This document shows, piece after piece, positions 1 to 8,984 of a DNA stretch of 36,610 nt; positions within the stretch are counted from its first letter, which is position 1; each line of letters begins with the position of its first letter. Origin of the DNA: an uncultured Planctomycetaceae bacterium (GTDB lineage Bacteria; Planctomycetota; Planctomycetia; Pirellulales; Pirellulaceae); contig CAIPEB010000373.1 of assembly GCA_903863885.1 (NCBI GenBank), positions 1 through 36,610 of the forward strand, in the 5' to 3' direction. A program made the translations under genes and the position numbers. The notes under the pieces are model-generated. The model did no database searches. It was not told the origin of the DNA and was given only the letters and a program-made list of their open reading frames with translations.

Positions 1-319
1 AGAAGTGGTTGCACCGTCGTGATTCATGCTTCACTCTCCCTCTGAGAGAGTCGGGCCGAAGGCCCGGAGAGGGCTACTTCGCCACTAGTCGTAGAATTCA
101 CTACTGGTTCGGAAGACCCTCCCCGACCGCTACGCGGCCGACCCTCCCGCACGCGGGAGGGTGAAGCCAGGTCGTTATGCCCAAATGGTTCCTAAACCGC
201 ACGACCTCCGTCCATGAGTCGAATTGCAGTGCCGGTTACGACTATCAGCTTACCACTTTTGCCTGCGGGCTCCAGCATTTCACGGCAGGCGGGCGAAATC
301 GCGGGGCAAGCAGCCTCAA
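1..319. other. Intergenic region with two hairpins
   Basis: I see no gene here. The stretch holds two dyad-rich segments. At 34-73 an imperfect stem pairs CTCTCC (34-39) with GGAGAG (66-71) and contains an inner CGGGCC/GGCCCG hairpin (52-57, 61-66) with a GAA loop. At 141-162 ACCCTCCCG and CGGGAGGGT form a perfect 9-bp stem around a 4-base loop. Neither is followed by a clear T-run on either strand, so they look more like dispersed intergenic repeats than like terminators, although the second lies about 160 bases beyond the stop of the neighbouring minus-strand acetyltransferase. Confidence 0.45.
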
Positions 320-1285
320 TTAGACAAAGGACTTTCTCAACGAGACCCCGCTCGCGACTTCCGTGAATCCCAGTCGCTTGAAGATCTCGATCATGGGCTG
401 GTCGTCCTCGAGCGTCTGGACTTCGGCCAGCGTGATGCCCTGCGATTGAACCATGCGGAGCGATTCGGCCAGAATCTGCGTGGCGACGATGGACGGATTG
501 GCTCCCGCGGCCGCATCATGGACCTTCATGGCCAGCAGGCCCAGGGCATGAACTCCCCACGTGCTGGCCAGAGGCTCGATATCCCAGAAACTCGCGGTGG
601 CCCAGACGGGCGTTCCCCCGCGCGGGGCCAGACTGGAGTGAATCCGCTCGACGTGCGAAAACAGGGCCGCGTCCCACCAATTGACCGGAGCGTCGTCGGT
701 CTGAAAATCGAGCTGGAGCTTCCGCTTCAAGTCGATCAGCTGGCGATCCACGGGAACGCGAAACGCAACCAGATCGCGCTGGAAGACGCAGCGCCGCTGC
801 GCAGGCCGGTAACCTGCCGCTGCGAAGGCCCGAAGCGCCGTTGCGTCCGTGGCGAGAATGCCGGGCGAGCCGCAGCCTCCGTAGATCCCCAGGTAGAACG
901 GGTTCACTCCCTCGCAGCATCCTGCAAAGGACTCGACCGCCCCTTTGGATCGCAGATATTCCTCAGCGCAGCGGAGCAGTTCGCCGGCAATTTCGTCCTG
1001 GTTGGCAAGCGGCGCCGACATCAAGAGGCAGACGATGCCTCGGCTGCGGTCCAGCGCCGATCCGTCGGCAGTCGGGCCGAAACCCGCATGGGCCAACCCG
1101 ACCGGCCTGCCTTGGTCGATCGCGATTAAGAGGCCATGCCGATCGAAGTGGGGTTTTGCGAGCACAATATGCTCGAAGGCCGCGGCCGTCATGGGCTGCA
1201 TCAGACCGCGCGACGGCGGCTGAGCACCCCAGATCTCGGCGATGGCCGGCGGATCATCATTTCGAAAGGGCCGACATTCAATCAT
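320..1285 (-). CDS. GNAT-family N-acetyltransferase
   Basis: A 321-residue soluble protein that I read as an acetyl-CoA-dependent N-acyltransferase of the GNAT superfamily; the substrate is unknown. The N-terminus (MIECRPFRNDDPPAIAEIWG) is the usual first strand and helix of the fold. The C-terminal part contains ITLAEVQTLEDDQPMIEIFK followed by RLGFTEVASGVSLRKSF, the typical last motif in which a residue such as Phe or Tyr in '-LGF-' packs near CoA. The length is about twice a single GNAT domain, so two GNAT-like halves are likely. It lies 92 bases downstream of the Rieske gene on the same strand and may be co-transcribed with it. The family call rests on fold-level motifs only; the physiological role is open. 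Confidence 0.72.
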   Translation of the reverse strand: MIECRPFRNDDPPAIAEIWGAQPPSRGLMQPMTAAAFEHIVLAKPHFDRHGLLIAIDQGRPVGLAHAGFGPTADGSALDRSRGIVCLLMSAPLANQDEIAGELLRCAEEYLRSKGAVESFAGCCEGVNPFYLGIYGGCGSPGILATDATALRAFAAAGYRPAQRRCVFQRDLVAFRVPVDRQLIDLKRKLQLDFQTDDAPVNWWDAALFSHVERIHSSLAPRGGTPVWATASFWDIEPLASTWGVHALGLLAMKVHDAAAGANPSIVATQILAESLRMVQSQGITLAEVQTLEDDQPMIEIFKRLGFTEVASGVSLRKSFV

Positions 1286-1377
1286 GCGCTCTCATCCACC
1301 CCGAAGTGCCAAACCCGATTTCCGGACGCGCAGCCTTCCGGTCAATCGGGCCGGCTTCAGCTTGTTCGCTTCCCACT

Positions 1378-1689
1378 CTATTCGCTTACGTCCACGAAAA
1401 TGTCGTCTCCCTCGACCTTCACGGGCAGGCAGGGTTGACGCAGTCTCGGATTCGCCTGGTGCTGGCCCGTCGTCACATCGAACTGCCATCCGTGCCAAGG
1501 GCAGGTGACCACGCGGCCGTTCAGTTTGCCTTGGCCGAGCGGGCCGCCCTGGTGCGGGCAGAGTGCCTCCATCGCATGGATCTGCCCCTCGACGTTGTAT
1601 AACGCGACAATTCGCTCCCCCGCAATCGCTTCCCGCGCGGTGCCGATTCCCACGTCCTGTACCGAAGCCACACGAACCCAGTTCGCCAT
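1378..1689 (-). CDS. Rieske [2Fe-2S] ferredoxin-like protein
   Basis: A 103-residue Rieske protein. The two cluster-binding boxes are plain: CPHQGG (Cys44, His46) and CPWHGW (Cys63, His66), spaced as in small Rieske ferredoxins and in the NirD-type subunit. The whole protein is one Rieske domain with no membrane anchor or signal peptide, so it should be a soluble one-electron carrier, perhaps for an oxygenase or reductase encoded elsewhere. I chose the ATG giving MANWVRVASV because it matches the usual start of such proteins; the frame stays open upstream to 1782, but those 31 codons do not resemble the family. The GNAT gene follows on the same strand. The redox partner cannot be deduced from the neighbours. 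Confidence 0.88.
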   Translation of the reverse strand: MANWVRVASVQDVGIGTAREAIAGERIVALYNVEGQIHAMEALCPHQGGPLGQGKLNGRVVTCPWHGWQFDVTTGQHQANPRLRQPCLPVKVEGDDIFVDVSE

Positions 1690-1954
1690 AGTTCCATCGA
1701 TCCTGTTTCGTAAAACAGCACGTCGCCAAGTCGCAGGTCGATCGCCGGACGGGCGGCCGTCATCGGCCGCATCGCTATCCAAGTCCGACAGCCCACAAGC
1801 TTAACAGTCTGGGTGCGCACCGCCCAGGAGACCATCTCGGCAGGCAGATTCTGCAGAGGCACGCTGGCCTATCCGGCCGCACAGCGAGTTACCGTGCGGC
1901 CCGTTTCTGCTCGCCGGGATTCCTACGCGGGCCGGTTTCCGCAGGGGCGAGTTG

Positions 1955-2866
1955 CTACGCCGCCATGCGCTTGCGGGGCGGGGCGTCTTTCCATCGCCGG
2001 TGCAGCCACCAGTACTGATCCGGCGTGCGTCGAATGGCCAGTTCCATCTTCTCGTTGTACCACCGCGTCAGGGCCGGCACGCCGTTCAACTCCGGGCCGC
2101 GAAAAACCGGATCGGCAATGCCCTCCAGTCCGACACTGAAGTGCAGCGGGCGCGTGCGCCGTGCGTAGACCACGAGCATCGGTGCGCCGCTGGTGAGCGT
2201 GAACAGGGCAATCGCCTTGTGGCAGGACGCCGGACGCCCGAAGAAATCCACCCAGCAGCCTTTCGGGCCCGCGTGCTGATCACCCAACAGCGTTATCGCA
2301 TGCCCCGCCTCCAGCACTGCGGCCAACTGCCCCGCGCTGCCCTGCTTGGGCAGGATGTACTGTCCATAAACCTGGCGGAACCGATTCACGAACCTGTCGA
2401 TGTAGGGATTGTCCAGAGGTCTGGCCACGGTGAAGGTCGGAAAGCCGAGCAACCCGGTAATGTAGCCGCCCAGTTCGAAGTTGCCAAAATGGCCGGAAAC
2501 AAGTGCCGTGGGACGTGGATCCATCAGGTACTTGATGAGTTCCGCTTTACGCTCCAGCGTCACGAATTTGTACCAATTCGTGCGGTGGATCTTGCGGGGC
2601 GCGTGCGCGACTTCGCAAGCCATCAGCAACAAGTGTTTCCACATCCGGCGCTGCACCACGTCCCGCTCGGCCCGGTTCATGTGTGGAAATGCGAACCGCA
2701 AATTCTCGTCGACAACTCTCCGCCGAATCCTCAGTACGTCCGACGCCAGAAAGGCCAGTATTGAACACAGGACTTCACAGGCCTCGATGCTCGGAATCTG
2801 AATGAGCGCGATGACGTAACGGACAATCGCGTAGACCGTCCGATGCACCAGATCTCGGGCACGCAT
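1955..2866 (-). CDS. Lipid A biosynthesis-type lysophospholipid acyltransferase
   Basis: A roughly 303-residue LpxL/HtrB-like acyltransferase, which would add an acyl chain to lipid A precursors or a related lipid at the inner membrane. The catalytic HX4(D/E) motif is HFGNFE (His126, Glu131 from the chosen start), followed by the family's later blocks LGDQHAGPKGCWVDFFGRPA and a terminal WWLHRRWK. A hydrophobic segment near residues 10-35 fits the usual membrane anchor. I prefer the ATG at 2866 because it is preceded by GAGGGA at suitable spacing; the frame runs 11 codons further upstream. It stands alone between the Rieske gene and the oxidoreductase. The exact acceptor lipid is unknown, since planctomycete lipid A has been little described in these terms. 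Confidence 0.85.
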   Translation of the reverse strand: MRARDLVHRTVYAIVRYVIALIQIPSIEACEVLCSILAFLASDVLRIRRRVVDENLRFAFPHMNRAERDVVQRRMWKHLLLMACEVAHAPRKIHRTNWYKFVTLERKAELIKYLMDPRPTALVSGHFGNFELGGYITGLLGFPTFTVARPLDNPYIDRFVNRFRQVYGQYILPKQGSAGQLAAVLEAGHAITLLGDQHAGPKGCWVDFFGRPASCHKAIALFTLTSGAPMLVVYARRTRPLHFSVGLEGIADPVFRGPELNGVPALTRWYNEKMELAIRRTPDQYWWLHRRWKDAPPRKRMAA

Positions 2867-3074
2867 GTTCGGAGTCCCTCCCGTCGAAACGCAACGCAAC
2901 GACGCTCGCGGCGATTCTTCAAGATCGCTTGCGCCGTTTCGCTTTTGCAGTCCGGCCGGATTTTGCCAGGAACCTGCGGAGGACGGAAGGGCAATCGGGC
3001 AATGCTAGCTTCGGGCAGCCGGCAACCGCCGGCAGTCCGTTGTCAGCAGTCTGGAGGATGAAGTGGTCCGTGTT

Positions 3075-4190
3075 TCATCCTTGCACATCCGCAGCCTCTT
3101 CTGGCTGTCCGCCGGCCTTTCGCGCTTTCAGCACCGGGTCTCGCTCCAGCGGCAGCTTGACCGGTTTGCCCGTTTCCGCAGCCTTGTAGATGGCAAGAAT
3201 GATCTCGACGGAACGCCGCCCTTCTGCGCCGTCCACCGAGGGCTGTCTGCCCGCCTCGATTGCCGCGGCGATATCACGGAACTGTGCCGCGTGGCCGTGA
3301 TGGCCGATCGCGGCCGGATCCGCGGCTCCGCCTCCGGTCTGCGTCTTGCCGCGCATGCGTTCGAGCAGTTCCTCATCTTCGGGCGTCGATTGTGCGAAGG
3401 CCCATGTCTTGATGTCTTCTTCTTCGAGAACGGCGGAGCCGGCCGAACCGTGGATCTCGACTCGCTTCAATGCGCCGGGAAAAGCAGCCGTTGTTGCTTC
3501 GATCACACCGAGTGCTCCGTTGGCGAATTTCAGCGCGGCCATAGCCACGTCCTCGACTTCGATCCGTTCATGCGCCAGCGTCGCCGTGTAAGCTGTGATT
3601 TCGGTGACCGGGCCCATCAGCCAGGTCAGGAGATCCACGCTGTGAATCGCCTGATTCATGAGTGCTCCGCCCCCGTCCAGTTTCCACGTGCCGCGCCATG
3701 CTCCGCTGTCATAGTACTGCTGCGTGCGGTACCACTTCACATAGGCGTCGCCGATCGTCAGTCGGCCGAACCGCCCCTCGTCGATGGCCTTCTTGATCAA
3801 CCGGGACGACTCGTGAAACCGGGACGGAAAGATCGTCGAGAGGACGACCCCGGCTTTCTGGCATTCTTCGCGGATCTTGTCGCATCGCTTCAGCGTGATT
3901 TCGAGCGGTTTCTCGACGATCACGTGTTTGCCGGCGCGCGCCGCGGCGACCGCGGGTTCCATGTGGGCTCCGCTCGGCGTGCCGATGGTTACGATGTTGA
4001 CTTCGGGATTCTTCAGCATGGACCGCAGGTTGTGGTAGGCACGGCAACCTGTCTGCGCCGCAAGCCGGTCGGCAGCGGCCGGAACGGAGTCGAAGCACGC
4101 GACCAGGCGGGCGCCGGGTACTTCAGCGATCGCCTTCGCATGGAAATTGGAGATCATCCCGCAACCGATAATGCCAAACCCCAGTGCCAT
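3075..4190 (-). CDS. Gfo/Idh/MocA-family NAD(P)-dependent oxidoreductase
   Basis: A 371-residue dehydrogenase of the Gfo/Idh/MocA family. The N-terminal Rossmann fold shows the nucleotide-binding GIIGCGMIS (residues 6-14), followed by the family hallmark EKP (93-95), whose Lys acts in catalysis, and a HSVDLL segment (His183, Asp186) at the active site of the C-terminal alpha/beta domain. Members act on sugars, cyclitols or their phosphates; these families are strongly expanded in planctomycetes. There is no Tat or Sec signal, so it should be cytoplasmic. The start has a GAGGGAG ribosome-binding site about 8 bases upstream. The neighbours give no substrate clue, and I cannot assign a specific reaction. 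Confidence 0.93.
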   Translation of the reverse strand: MALGFGIIGCGMISNFHAKAIAEVPGARLVACFDSVPAAADRLAAQTGCRAYHNLRSMLKNPEVNIVTIGTPSGAHMEPAVAAARAGKHVIVEKPLEITLKRCDKIREECQKAGVVLSTIFPSRFHESSRLIKKAIDEGRFGRLTIGDAYVKWYRTQQYYDSGAWRGTWKLDGGGALMNQAIHSVDLLTWLMGPVTEITAYTATLAHERIEVEDVAMAALKFANGALGVIEATTAAFPGALKRVEIHGSAGSAVLEEEDIKTWAFAQSTPEDEELLERMRGKTQTGGGAADPAAIGHHGHAAQFRDIAAAIEAGRQPSVDGAEGRRSVEIILAIYKAAETGKPVKLPLERDPVLKARKAGGQPEEAADVQG

Positions 4191-4339
4191 GGTTCATCTC
4201 CCTCTCGATTCCGCTGATGCAAAGTGTCGCATTGTACCATTGGGGGCTCCGTCGGTGTTTGAGCGGCCATCGGTGCGACTGGGCGGAGCGGCCCCGCTGC
4301 GGAAATTTCGGTGGCTGGGAACCCGTCGGATTCGAAGAG

Positions 4340-5308
4340 CTATTTGAGGCCGTAAAATATTGATATGGCGAGGGTTGCGATCGTTGTGGCGTTCAGCAGG
4401 GCATGGGCAACGATGCAAGGCAGCACGCGGCCGGTGCGCGAGAAAACGTACCCCAGCGCAACGGCGAGCAGAAACAGCGGGATGGGGTCGGGGCCATGGG
4501 ACCGATGCATCAGGGCAAAGACCAGGGCACTGACGAGGATGGCCAGCGATGATCGGCGGGGGCAAGGCAGTCCCTTGGCAACAGGCTGCTGCAGGCTGTC
4601 TGCCGCACCGGTCGGTTGGTCGCGCGGTTCTTCAACAGACAGTACCGGGTCTCGACCGCCGAAGATCAACGCAGCGAAATCCGCGTCCCGAGTGATGCGT
4701 TCGAGCCAGCTCTGCAACAGCACCCGGAACATGTACTCCTCGACGATTGGTGCGATCACGACCGCCGACAGGATGATGATCGCGAAGAACCGAAAATCAG
4801 CCCCTTGCTTCGCCAGTTCCAGCAGCGGATGCCGCGACTCAAAGAACGCCGTCAGCACGGTTTGCAGGCCGAACACCAGCGGCGAGATCAGCAGGAACGT
4901 GATCGCGCCCATAGCGACATCGCGAGCGAGGCGGCCGCGCTGGAGTCCCAGTTCAGCCGGCCGGATTCGATAACGGAGGACGAGCCATGCGAGGGCGGCG
5001 AGCAGTCCGGCGATCGATGCAACGGAGGTAGCAAGCAGCATTGTGGCCCGAGCGGAAAGAGGCCATTTCTCGAAGGGCACGTTGGGTGGAAGGCGGAGGT
5101 GTACTTGCACCCAATGCGTCGCGATCGCGGCGCCGAGGCTCAGCAGAAAAAGCGACGCCATCAGGTCGGCCAGACCCCAGGGGACGGCCGCTCGAGGCTC
5201 AGACCGCAACGTCGGCTGGCCTTTTTCAAGTCGCCCGGCGACACCGTACCATGCCCAGGCGCTGGCTGCGAGAAACGCAAAGATCAGGGCTTCGGACAGG
5301 TTCGGCAC
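4340..5308 (-). CDS. CPBP-family (CAAX-like) intramembrane metalloprotease
   Basis: A 322-residue polytopic membrane protein of the CPBP/ABI family of Rce1-like proteases. All three conserved motifs are visible: EEYMFR (Glu190, Glu191, Arg195), a His in ALVFALMH (His268), and the final HALLN (His302, Asn306). Several hydrophobic helices precede and surround them. A cytoplasmic loop of about 50 polar residues between motif 1 and motif 2 (roughly 205-255, rich in Asp, Glu, Gln and Pro) is longer than in many relatives. The start is a GTG codon. It is the last gene of an apparent rimO-pgsA-CPBP run, 70 bases after pgsA. Substrates of bacterial members are mostly unknown; some protect against bacteriocins or act in protein maturation. 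Confidence 0.87.
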   Translation of the reverse strand: MPNLSEALIFAFLAASAWAWYGVAGRLEKGQPTLRSEPRAAVPWGLADLMASLFLLSLGAAIATHWVQVHLRLPPNVPFEKWPLSARATMLLATSVASIAGLLAALAWLVLRYRIRPAELGLQRGRLARDVAMGAITFLLISPLVFGLQTVLTAFFESRHPLLELAKQGADFRFFAIIILSAVVIAPIVEEYMFRVLLQSWLERITRDADFAALIFGGRDPVLSVEEPRDQPTGAADSLQQPVAKGLPCPRRSSLAILVSALVFALMHRSHGPDPIPLFLLAVALGYVFSRTGRVLPCIVAHALLNATTIATLAISIFYGLK

Positions 5309-5378
5309 GGACTGACTCCCGTCAAACTTTTCGACTGTCCGCGCCGCGTACCTGTCGTCCGCCTGGCGCCTGCGCGTA

Positions 5379-5960
5379 TCAATCCACGATGGAACCCCAG
5401 GCGGCCAAGACGTAGGCGATTCCGGACTGGATTGTGGAAATGATGGCGATCCAGACTGAGGCGACCAACAGCCACTGCATCCAGAGCGGCGCTTTCAAGC
5501 CGCCGCAGGAGAGTACCGCGAGACTGACCCCGATCGCGATACATTGAAGGACCATTTTCCATTTGCCCGAGCTCTTGGCGGAAAAGTCGCCGCCGCTTCC
5601 CTCGATGAACGTCCGCAGGGTCGTGACGAGCAGTTCGCGGGCCACGACCAGCACTGCCATCCAGGCCTTGATGCCCGATTCGGGAATGACGGCCAGGAAG
5701 ATGAACAGGCCGCAGACGATGACCTTGTCGACGAACGGGTCGCAGACGCGGCCCAGCTTGGTGACTTGGCCGTATCGGCGGGCATAGTAACCATCCAGCC
5801 AATCGGTGGAAGCCGCGACGAGGAACACCACGAAAGCTATCGGGTACTGCCCGAACACCATCAGCACAAAGTCCACCAACGCGAGGATCAGCCGCGCGGC
5901 GGTGATTTGATTGGGCACGTTCAGCACGCTTGGACGCGGGTCCTTCGCAGTTGTCGACAT
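5379..5960 (-). CDS. pgsA: CDP-diacylglycerol--glycerol-3-phosphate 3-phosphatidyltransferase
   Basis: A 193-residue membrane enzyme that makes phosphatidylglycerophosphate from CDP-diacylglycerol and glycerol-3-phosphate, the committed step to phosphatidylglycerol and cardiolipin. The CDP-alcohol phosphatidyltransferase signature is complete: Asp53, Asp56-Gly57, Ala60-Arg61, Gly70, Asp74 and Asp78 (DWLDGYYAR ... GRVCDPFVD). The N-terminal VPNQITAARLILA is typical of PgsA, and about five further hydrophobic segments follow. The frame is open far upstream into rimO, but the ATG at 5960 is the true start: it has AGGGGAGA just before it and gives the normal family length. It sits 76 bases after the rimO stop on the same strand. 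PgsA rather than phosphatidylserine synthase is favoured by length and N-terminal motif. Confidence 0.92.
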   Translation of the reverse strand: MSTTAKDPRPSVLNVPNQITAARLILALVDFVLMVFGQYPIAFVVFLVAASTDWLDGYYARRYGQVTKLGRVCDPFVDKVIVCGLFIFLAVIPESGIKAWMAVLVVARELLVTTLRTFIEGSGGDFSAKSSGKWKMVLQCIAIGVSLAVLSCGGLKAPLWMQWLLVASVWIAIISTIQSGIAYVLAAWGSIVD

Positions 5961-6036
5961 GGTGTCTCTCCCCTGATTCCTGTCGTGCCGGCCGCGTCGA
6001 GTTGATCGGTTCCCCGCGGTCAGTTCAAAGAAGCGG

Positions 6037-7425
6037 TCAGTTCGAAGAAACTGCGGCTCCCACCAGGTCATACTGTTGGGCCGCCACGATTTCGGCCGTG
6101 ACAATCTGTCCTGTCGCGAGCGGTTGCTCGAGCCCGGAAAGGTAGACGACCCCGTCGATGTCGGGCGCGTCGGCCCGGCTTCTGGCAATCCAGACGTTGT
6201 CTTCGTGTTCCACTTGCTGGTCGATGATTACCGGCATGCGTTTGCCGACCTGAGCCTCGTTATACTCCATCGAAATCGCTTGCTGGAGGGCCATCAATTC
6301 GTCGCGCCGCTGCTGCTTGACCTCTTCCGGCAGATGGTCCGGCAATCGATCGGCCGGCGTTTCAGGTTCCCGCGAGTAGGTGAAGACGCCGACTCGCTGG
6401 AATCGTTGTTTCTGGATGAACTCGCGGAGTCGTTCGAAGTCGTCCTGCGTTTCCCCGGGGAAACCCGTGATAAAGGTCGTCCGCAGCACGAGATCCGGAA
6501 TGCCGGCTCGCAGTCGATCCAGCAGCGATTCGGTCTCATCGCGGCGCACGCGGCGCGCCATGCGTTTGAGCATCGAGTCGCTGGCGTGCTGCAGCGGCAT
6601 GTCGAGGTACGGCAGGACTTTCCGGGAGGATGCGATTCGCCGGATCAATGCGTCGTCGATGTACATCGGATAGAAGTACATCAGCCGGATCCAGTCGATG
6701 CCGTCGACCGCTTCAAGTACCTCGAGCAGGTCGGCCAGCCTCGGGCGGCCGTACAGGTCCAAGCCGTAGTAAGTCGTATCCTGAGCGACAATCAATAATT
6801 CTCGCACGCCGTCCGCCGCCAACTCTGCCGCTTCGCGGCCGATCTCTTCGATCGGCTTGGACACGTGCTTGCCCCGCATGCGGGGAATCGCGCAGAACGT
6901 GCAGAGGCGGTCGCAGCCTTCGGAGATCTTCAGGTAGGCGAAATGACGCGGCGTGATGCGGAATCTCTGGCGGTCCGACAACGCCTGAACCGGCGCCGGG
7001 CTGAAGACGGTTCGCTGCTCGCGGAGATTGCCCATCAATCGGTCGGCGACGCGGGCCACCTCATCGCGTGCGAAGACGCCGACGAGCGAATCGATCTGCG
7101 GACGGGATTCCAGCAGTTGTTCCTTCTGACGTTCGGCGAGGCAACCGGCCACAATCACTCCGCCCGTTTCACCGCGGCGTTTCAGTTCCAGCATTTCATC
7201 AATCGCGGAAAACGACTCGTGCCGCGCCTGCTCGATGAAGCCGCAGGTGTTGACGATTACGAAGTCTGTGCCCTGCGGGTCATCGACCAGTTGATAGCCG
7301 TCCAGCTGCAACCGGCCCAGCATTTTCTCGCTGTCGACGAGGTTTTTCGGGCACCCGAGGCTGACGAATGCGTAGGAGCCCTTGGGGGGCGCGGGGCGAG
7401 GCGTGGATCGTGAAGGTCGGCTCAA
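6037..7425 (-). CDS. rimO: Ribosomal protein S12 methylthiotransferase RimO
   Basis: A 462-residue radical-SAM methylthiotransferase that thiomethylates the conserved Asp of ribosomal protein S12. The N-terminal UPF0004 domain carries its three cluster cysteines (Cys25 in [12 protein letters not shown], Cys61 in NTCGF, Cys95 in AGCL). The radical-SAM motif CxxxCxxC is Cys171, Cys175 and Cys178 (CDRLCTFC), followed by [18 protein letters not shown] domain forms the C-terminal ~65 residues. The [12 protein letters not shown] box and the CTFCAIP context separate RimO from MiaB. The first ~16 residues are basic and Pro-rich, a slight extension. It heads the rimO-pgsA-CPBP run; the ~265 bases upstream contain no gene. 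Confidence 0.96.
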   Translation of the reverse strand: MSRPSRSTPRPAPPKGSYAFVSLGCPKNLVDSEKMLGRLQLDGYQLVDDPQGTDFVIVNTCGFIEQARHESFSAIDEMLELKRRGETGGVIVAGCLAERQKEQLLESRPQIDSLVGVFARDEVARVADRLMGNLREQRTVFSPAPVQALSDRQRFRITPRHFAYLKISEGCDRLCTFCAIPRMRGKHVSKPIEEIGREAAELAADGVRELLIVAQDTTYYGLDLYGRPRLADLLEVLEAVDGIDWIRLMYFYPMYIDDALIRRIASSRKVLPYLDMPLQHASDSMLKRMARRVRRDETESLLDRLRAGIPDLVLRTTFITGFPGETQDDFERLREFIQKQRFQRVGVFTYSREPETPADRLPDHLPEEVKQQRRDELMALQQAISMEYNEAQVGKRMPVIIDQQVEHEDNVWIARSRADAPDIDGVVYLSGLEQPLATGQIVTAEIVAAQQYDLVGAAVSSN

Positions 7426-7691
7426 GTTGGCTTTACCGGGTTGAAAGCAGTGTTTTGTTGGCTGTCGGCACGGGTACGGGCAGTGGTATGGATACCGGTT
7501 TCACTTCCTTGGCACCGGTTTCTATCCGGATTTCCGGTTTGTATCGCCAAAAGGCGGAAAGGGCGGAGCCATTTCCCCAAAAACTTGGCTGGCGCCTGAA
7601 TATGGCTGCCCCCTGAACCGGGCTAGCGCCCTGCAATTGGCCTGGTGTTCCATCGTAGCGAAGCGGGCCGGATCGGGCGAGTGGTGCTGGG

Positions 7692-8195
7692 CTAGCGCAA
7701 CGGCCTCAGTCCTCGCTCCCGTCGCCAGACGTTTACTTCCGTTAATCCCCGCGGCTCGGTGCCCAGCAACCGCGTCAGCTGCGTCGTCGTGCAGCCGAGC
7801 CAGCGTGCAGCGGCCTGCACGTCGGCGTCGCAGGCCAGGACGGTGTCCATCGCCTCGGCGAGAACCGCCGGGAAATCCGGATTGGATTCGGAAATGGCGA
7901 CTCGCCCGGCGCGGGCGTATTTCTGCCAAGTTTCGCTGGCGGGGACTGGCTGGCCAACGGCGGCGCAGCGGACGCGAAGTGCCAGGTGCACCCGCAGCCG
8001 ATGGATGGCCTGCTTTCGATTCTGTTCCTGGCTGCGCCGCTCGCTCGCCTCGCCCGTAATCGACGTGGGGCGATGCGTGAGAACCACGGCGGTTTCGACC
8101 TTGTTGCGATGCTGTCCGCCCGGCCCGCTCCGCCTCTGACGGCGGCAGTCGCATTCCTCGAGCAGTCGTTGGATTTCCCAGGCGGCGGGGTGCAT
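7692..8195 (-). CDS. Peptide chain release factor-like protein (GGQ domain)
   Basis: A 167-residue protein with an RF-1-type catalytic domain: SGPGGQHRNKVETAVVLTH places the peptidyl-tRNA hydrolysing GGQ at residues 26-28, followed by RRSQEQNRKQAIHRLR as in class I release factors. It lacks codon-recognition domains, so it should act on stalled ribosomes or free peptidyl-tRNA, like ArfB or Pth4 proteins. Unlike ArfB it has no Lys/Arg-rich tail that fits the empty mRNA channel; instead residues ~100-165 are helical and include AARWLGCTTTQLTRLLGTE, which looks like a helix-turn-helix. The ATG lies 7 bases after the stop of the SDR gene, so the two are probably translated together. The GGQ call is firm; the exact role is inferred. 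Confidence 0.87.
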   Translation of the reverse strand: MHPAAWEIQRLLEECDCRRQRRSGPGGQHRNKVETAVVLTHRPTSITGEASERRSQEQNRKQAIHRLRVHLALRVRCAAVGQPVPASETWQKYARAGRVAISESNPDFPAVLAEAMDTVLACDADVQAAARWLGCTTTQLTRLLGTEPRGLTEVNVWRRERGLRPLR

Positions 8196-8202
8196 GAGCT
8201 AT

Positions 8203-8892
8203 TCATTCGGGAACGGCCAGCGCGTCGCCGTTGTCATCGGGGCCAAGTTCCAGCAGAAAGGGCACCGCCCGCCTGGCCCACGTCTCGGGCCTGGCGTATT
8301 CGGCCGCGTGCCGGCCGAAACAGCTGTCGAGCATTTGCGTGTGGATGATGCCGGGGTTCAGCGGAATGGCCGCAAGGCCGTAGGGAAGCTCGTCCGCCAG
8401 GGCGCGGGTCAGGCCCTCGATCGCCCATTTTGTGGCGCAATAGGGGGCAACCTGAGGGGATGTGCTCCGCCCCCATCCCGAACTGAAATTCACGATTACG
8501 CCGCTTCCCCGTTCGACCATGGCCGGCACGAAATGCCGGAGCACGTGGAAGACCCCCTTGATGTTCACGTCGATCAACTGCGAGAACTCATCCGGCGGAA
8601 CTTCCCACAGCGCCGCGCTGCGGTTGATCATCGCGGCGTTGTTCAGCAGCAGGTCGGGCGGTCCGCCGTTCGCGCAGATTGAGCGCGCCCAGGCGGCGAC
8701 TTGGCTTTCGTCACTGACATCCACCACATCAAAACGATGCGGCTTGTGGAATCGACCGGACAGTACCTGGATCTGGCTGCGACTGCGCGCACATCCGCAA
8801 ACGACGTGACCGCGCCGAGCGAATTCCTCGGTCATGGCCAGTCCCAGTCCGCGACTTACCCCCGTCACGACGATCCGGCGACGGTCCGACAT
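8203..8892 (-). CDS. SDR-family NAD(P)-dependent oxidoreductase
   Basis: A 229-residue classical short-chain dehydrogenase. The cofactor motif TGxxxGxG is TGVSRGLG near the N-terminus, NNAA stabilises the central sheet, the catalytic Ser lies in NFSSGWG and the catalytic pair in YCATK, with the usual spacing. PLNPGIIHTQML follows, matching the PG motif after the active site. It is likely cytoplasmic; the substrate is unknown. I chose the ATG at 8892, preceded by GGGGGAG, over the upstream alternative at 8958, whose 22 extra residues do not resemble SDR proteins. It is followed within 7 bases by the GGQ protein. SDR proteins with this layout include acyl, sugar and pteridine reductases, so no narrower call is justified. 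Confidence 0.92.
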   Translation of the reverse strand: MSDRRRIVVTGVSRGLGLAMTEEFARRGHVVCGCARSRSQIQVLSGRFHKPHRFDVVDVSDESQVAAWARSICANGGPPDLLLNNAAMINRSAALWEVPPDEFSQLIDVNIKGVFHVLRHFVPAMVERGSGVIVNFSSGWGRSTSPQVAPYCATKWAIEGLTRALADELPYGLAAIPLNPGIIHTQMLDSCFGRHAAEYARPETWARRAVPFLLELGPDDNGDALAVPE

Positions 8893-8984
8893 CTCGCCTG
8901 CTCCCCCGGTGTGCGGTGCCCGCTGTGCCGTCCAGTGTACTGATCTTCGGCCCGCCAAGGGAACACGGCGAAAAAAGGTTGCGT

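Noticed and set aside
141-162. Terminator for the acetyltransferase gene
   Set aside because: The stem is perfect but there is no T-run on the minus strand and it lies ~160 bases past the stop.
1-180. CRISPR-like repeats
   Set aside because: The repeats are hairpins of different sequence without regular spacers.
224-1129. Long plus-strand open frame opposite the acetyltransferase
   Set aside because: It is a by-product of GC-rich coding sequence on the other strand; its translation is Arg/Gly-rich and has no family features, while the minus frame has GNAT motifs.
3063-4217. 384-codon plus-strand open frame opposite the Gfo/Idh/MocA gene
   Set aside because: Longer than the real gene, but its translation has no motif, whereas the minus strand has the Rossmann and EKP motifs.
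7433-7636. 67-codon minus-strand frame in the spacer before rimO
   Set aside because: No ribosome-binding site, low-complexity Pro/Val repeats, no family resemblance.
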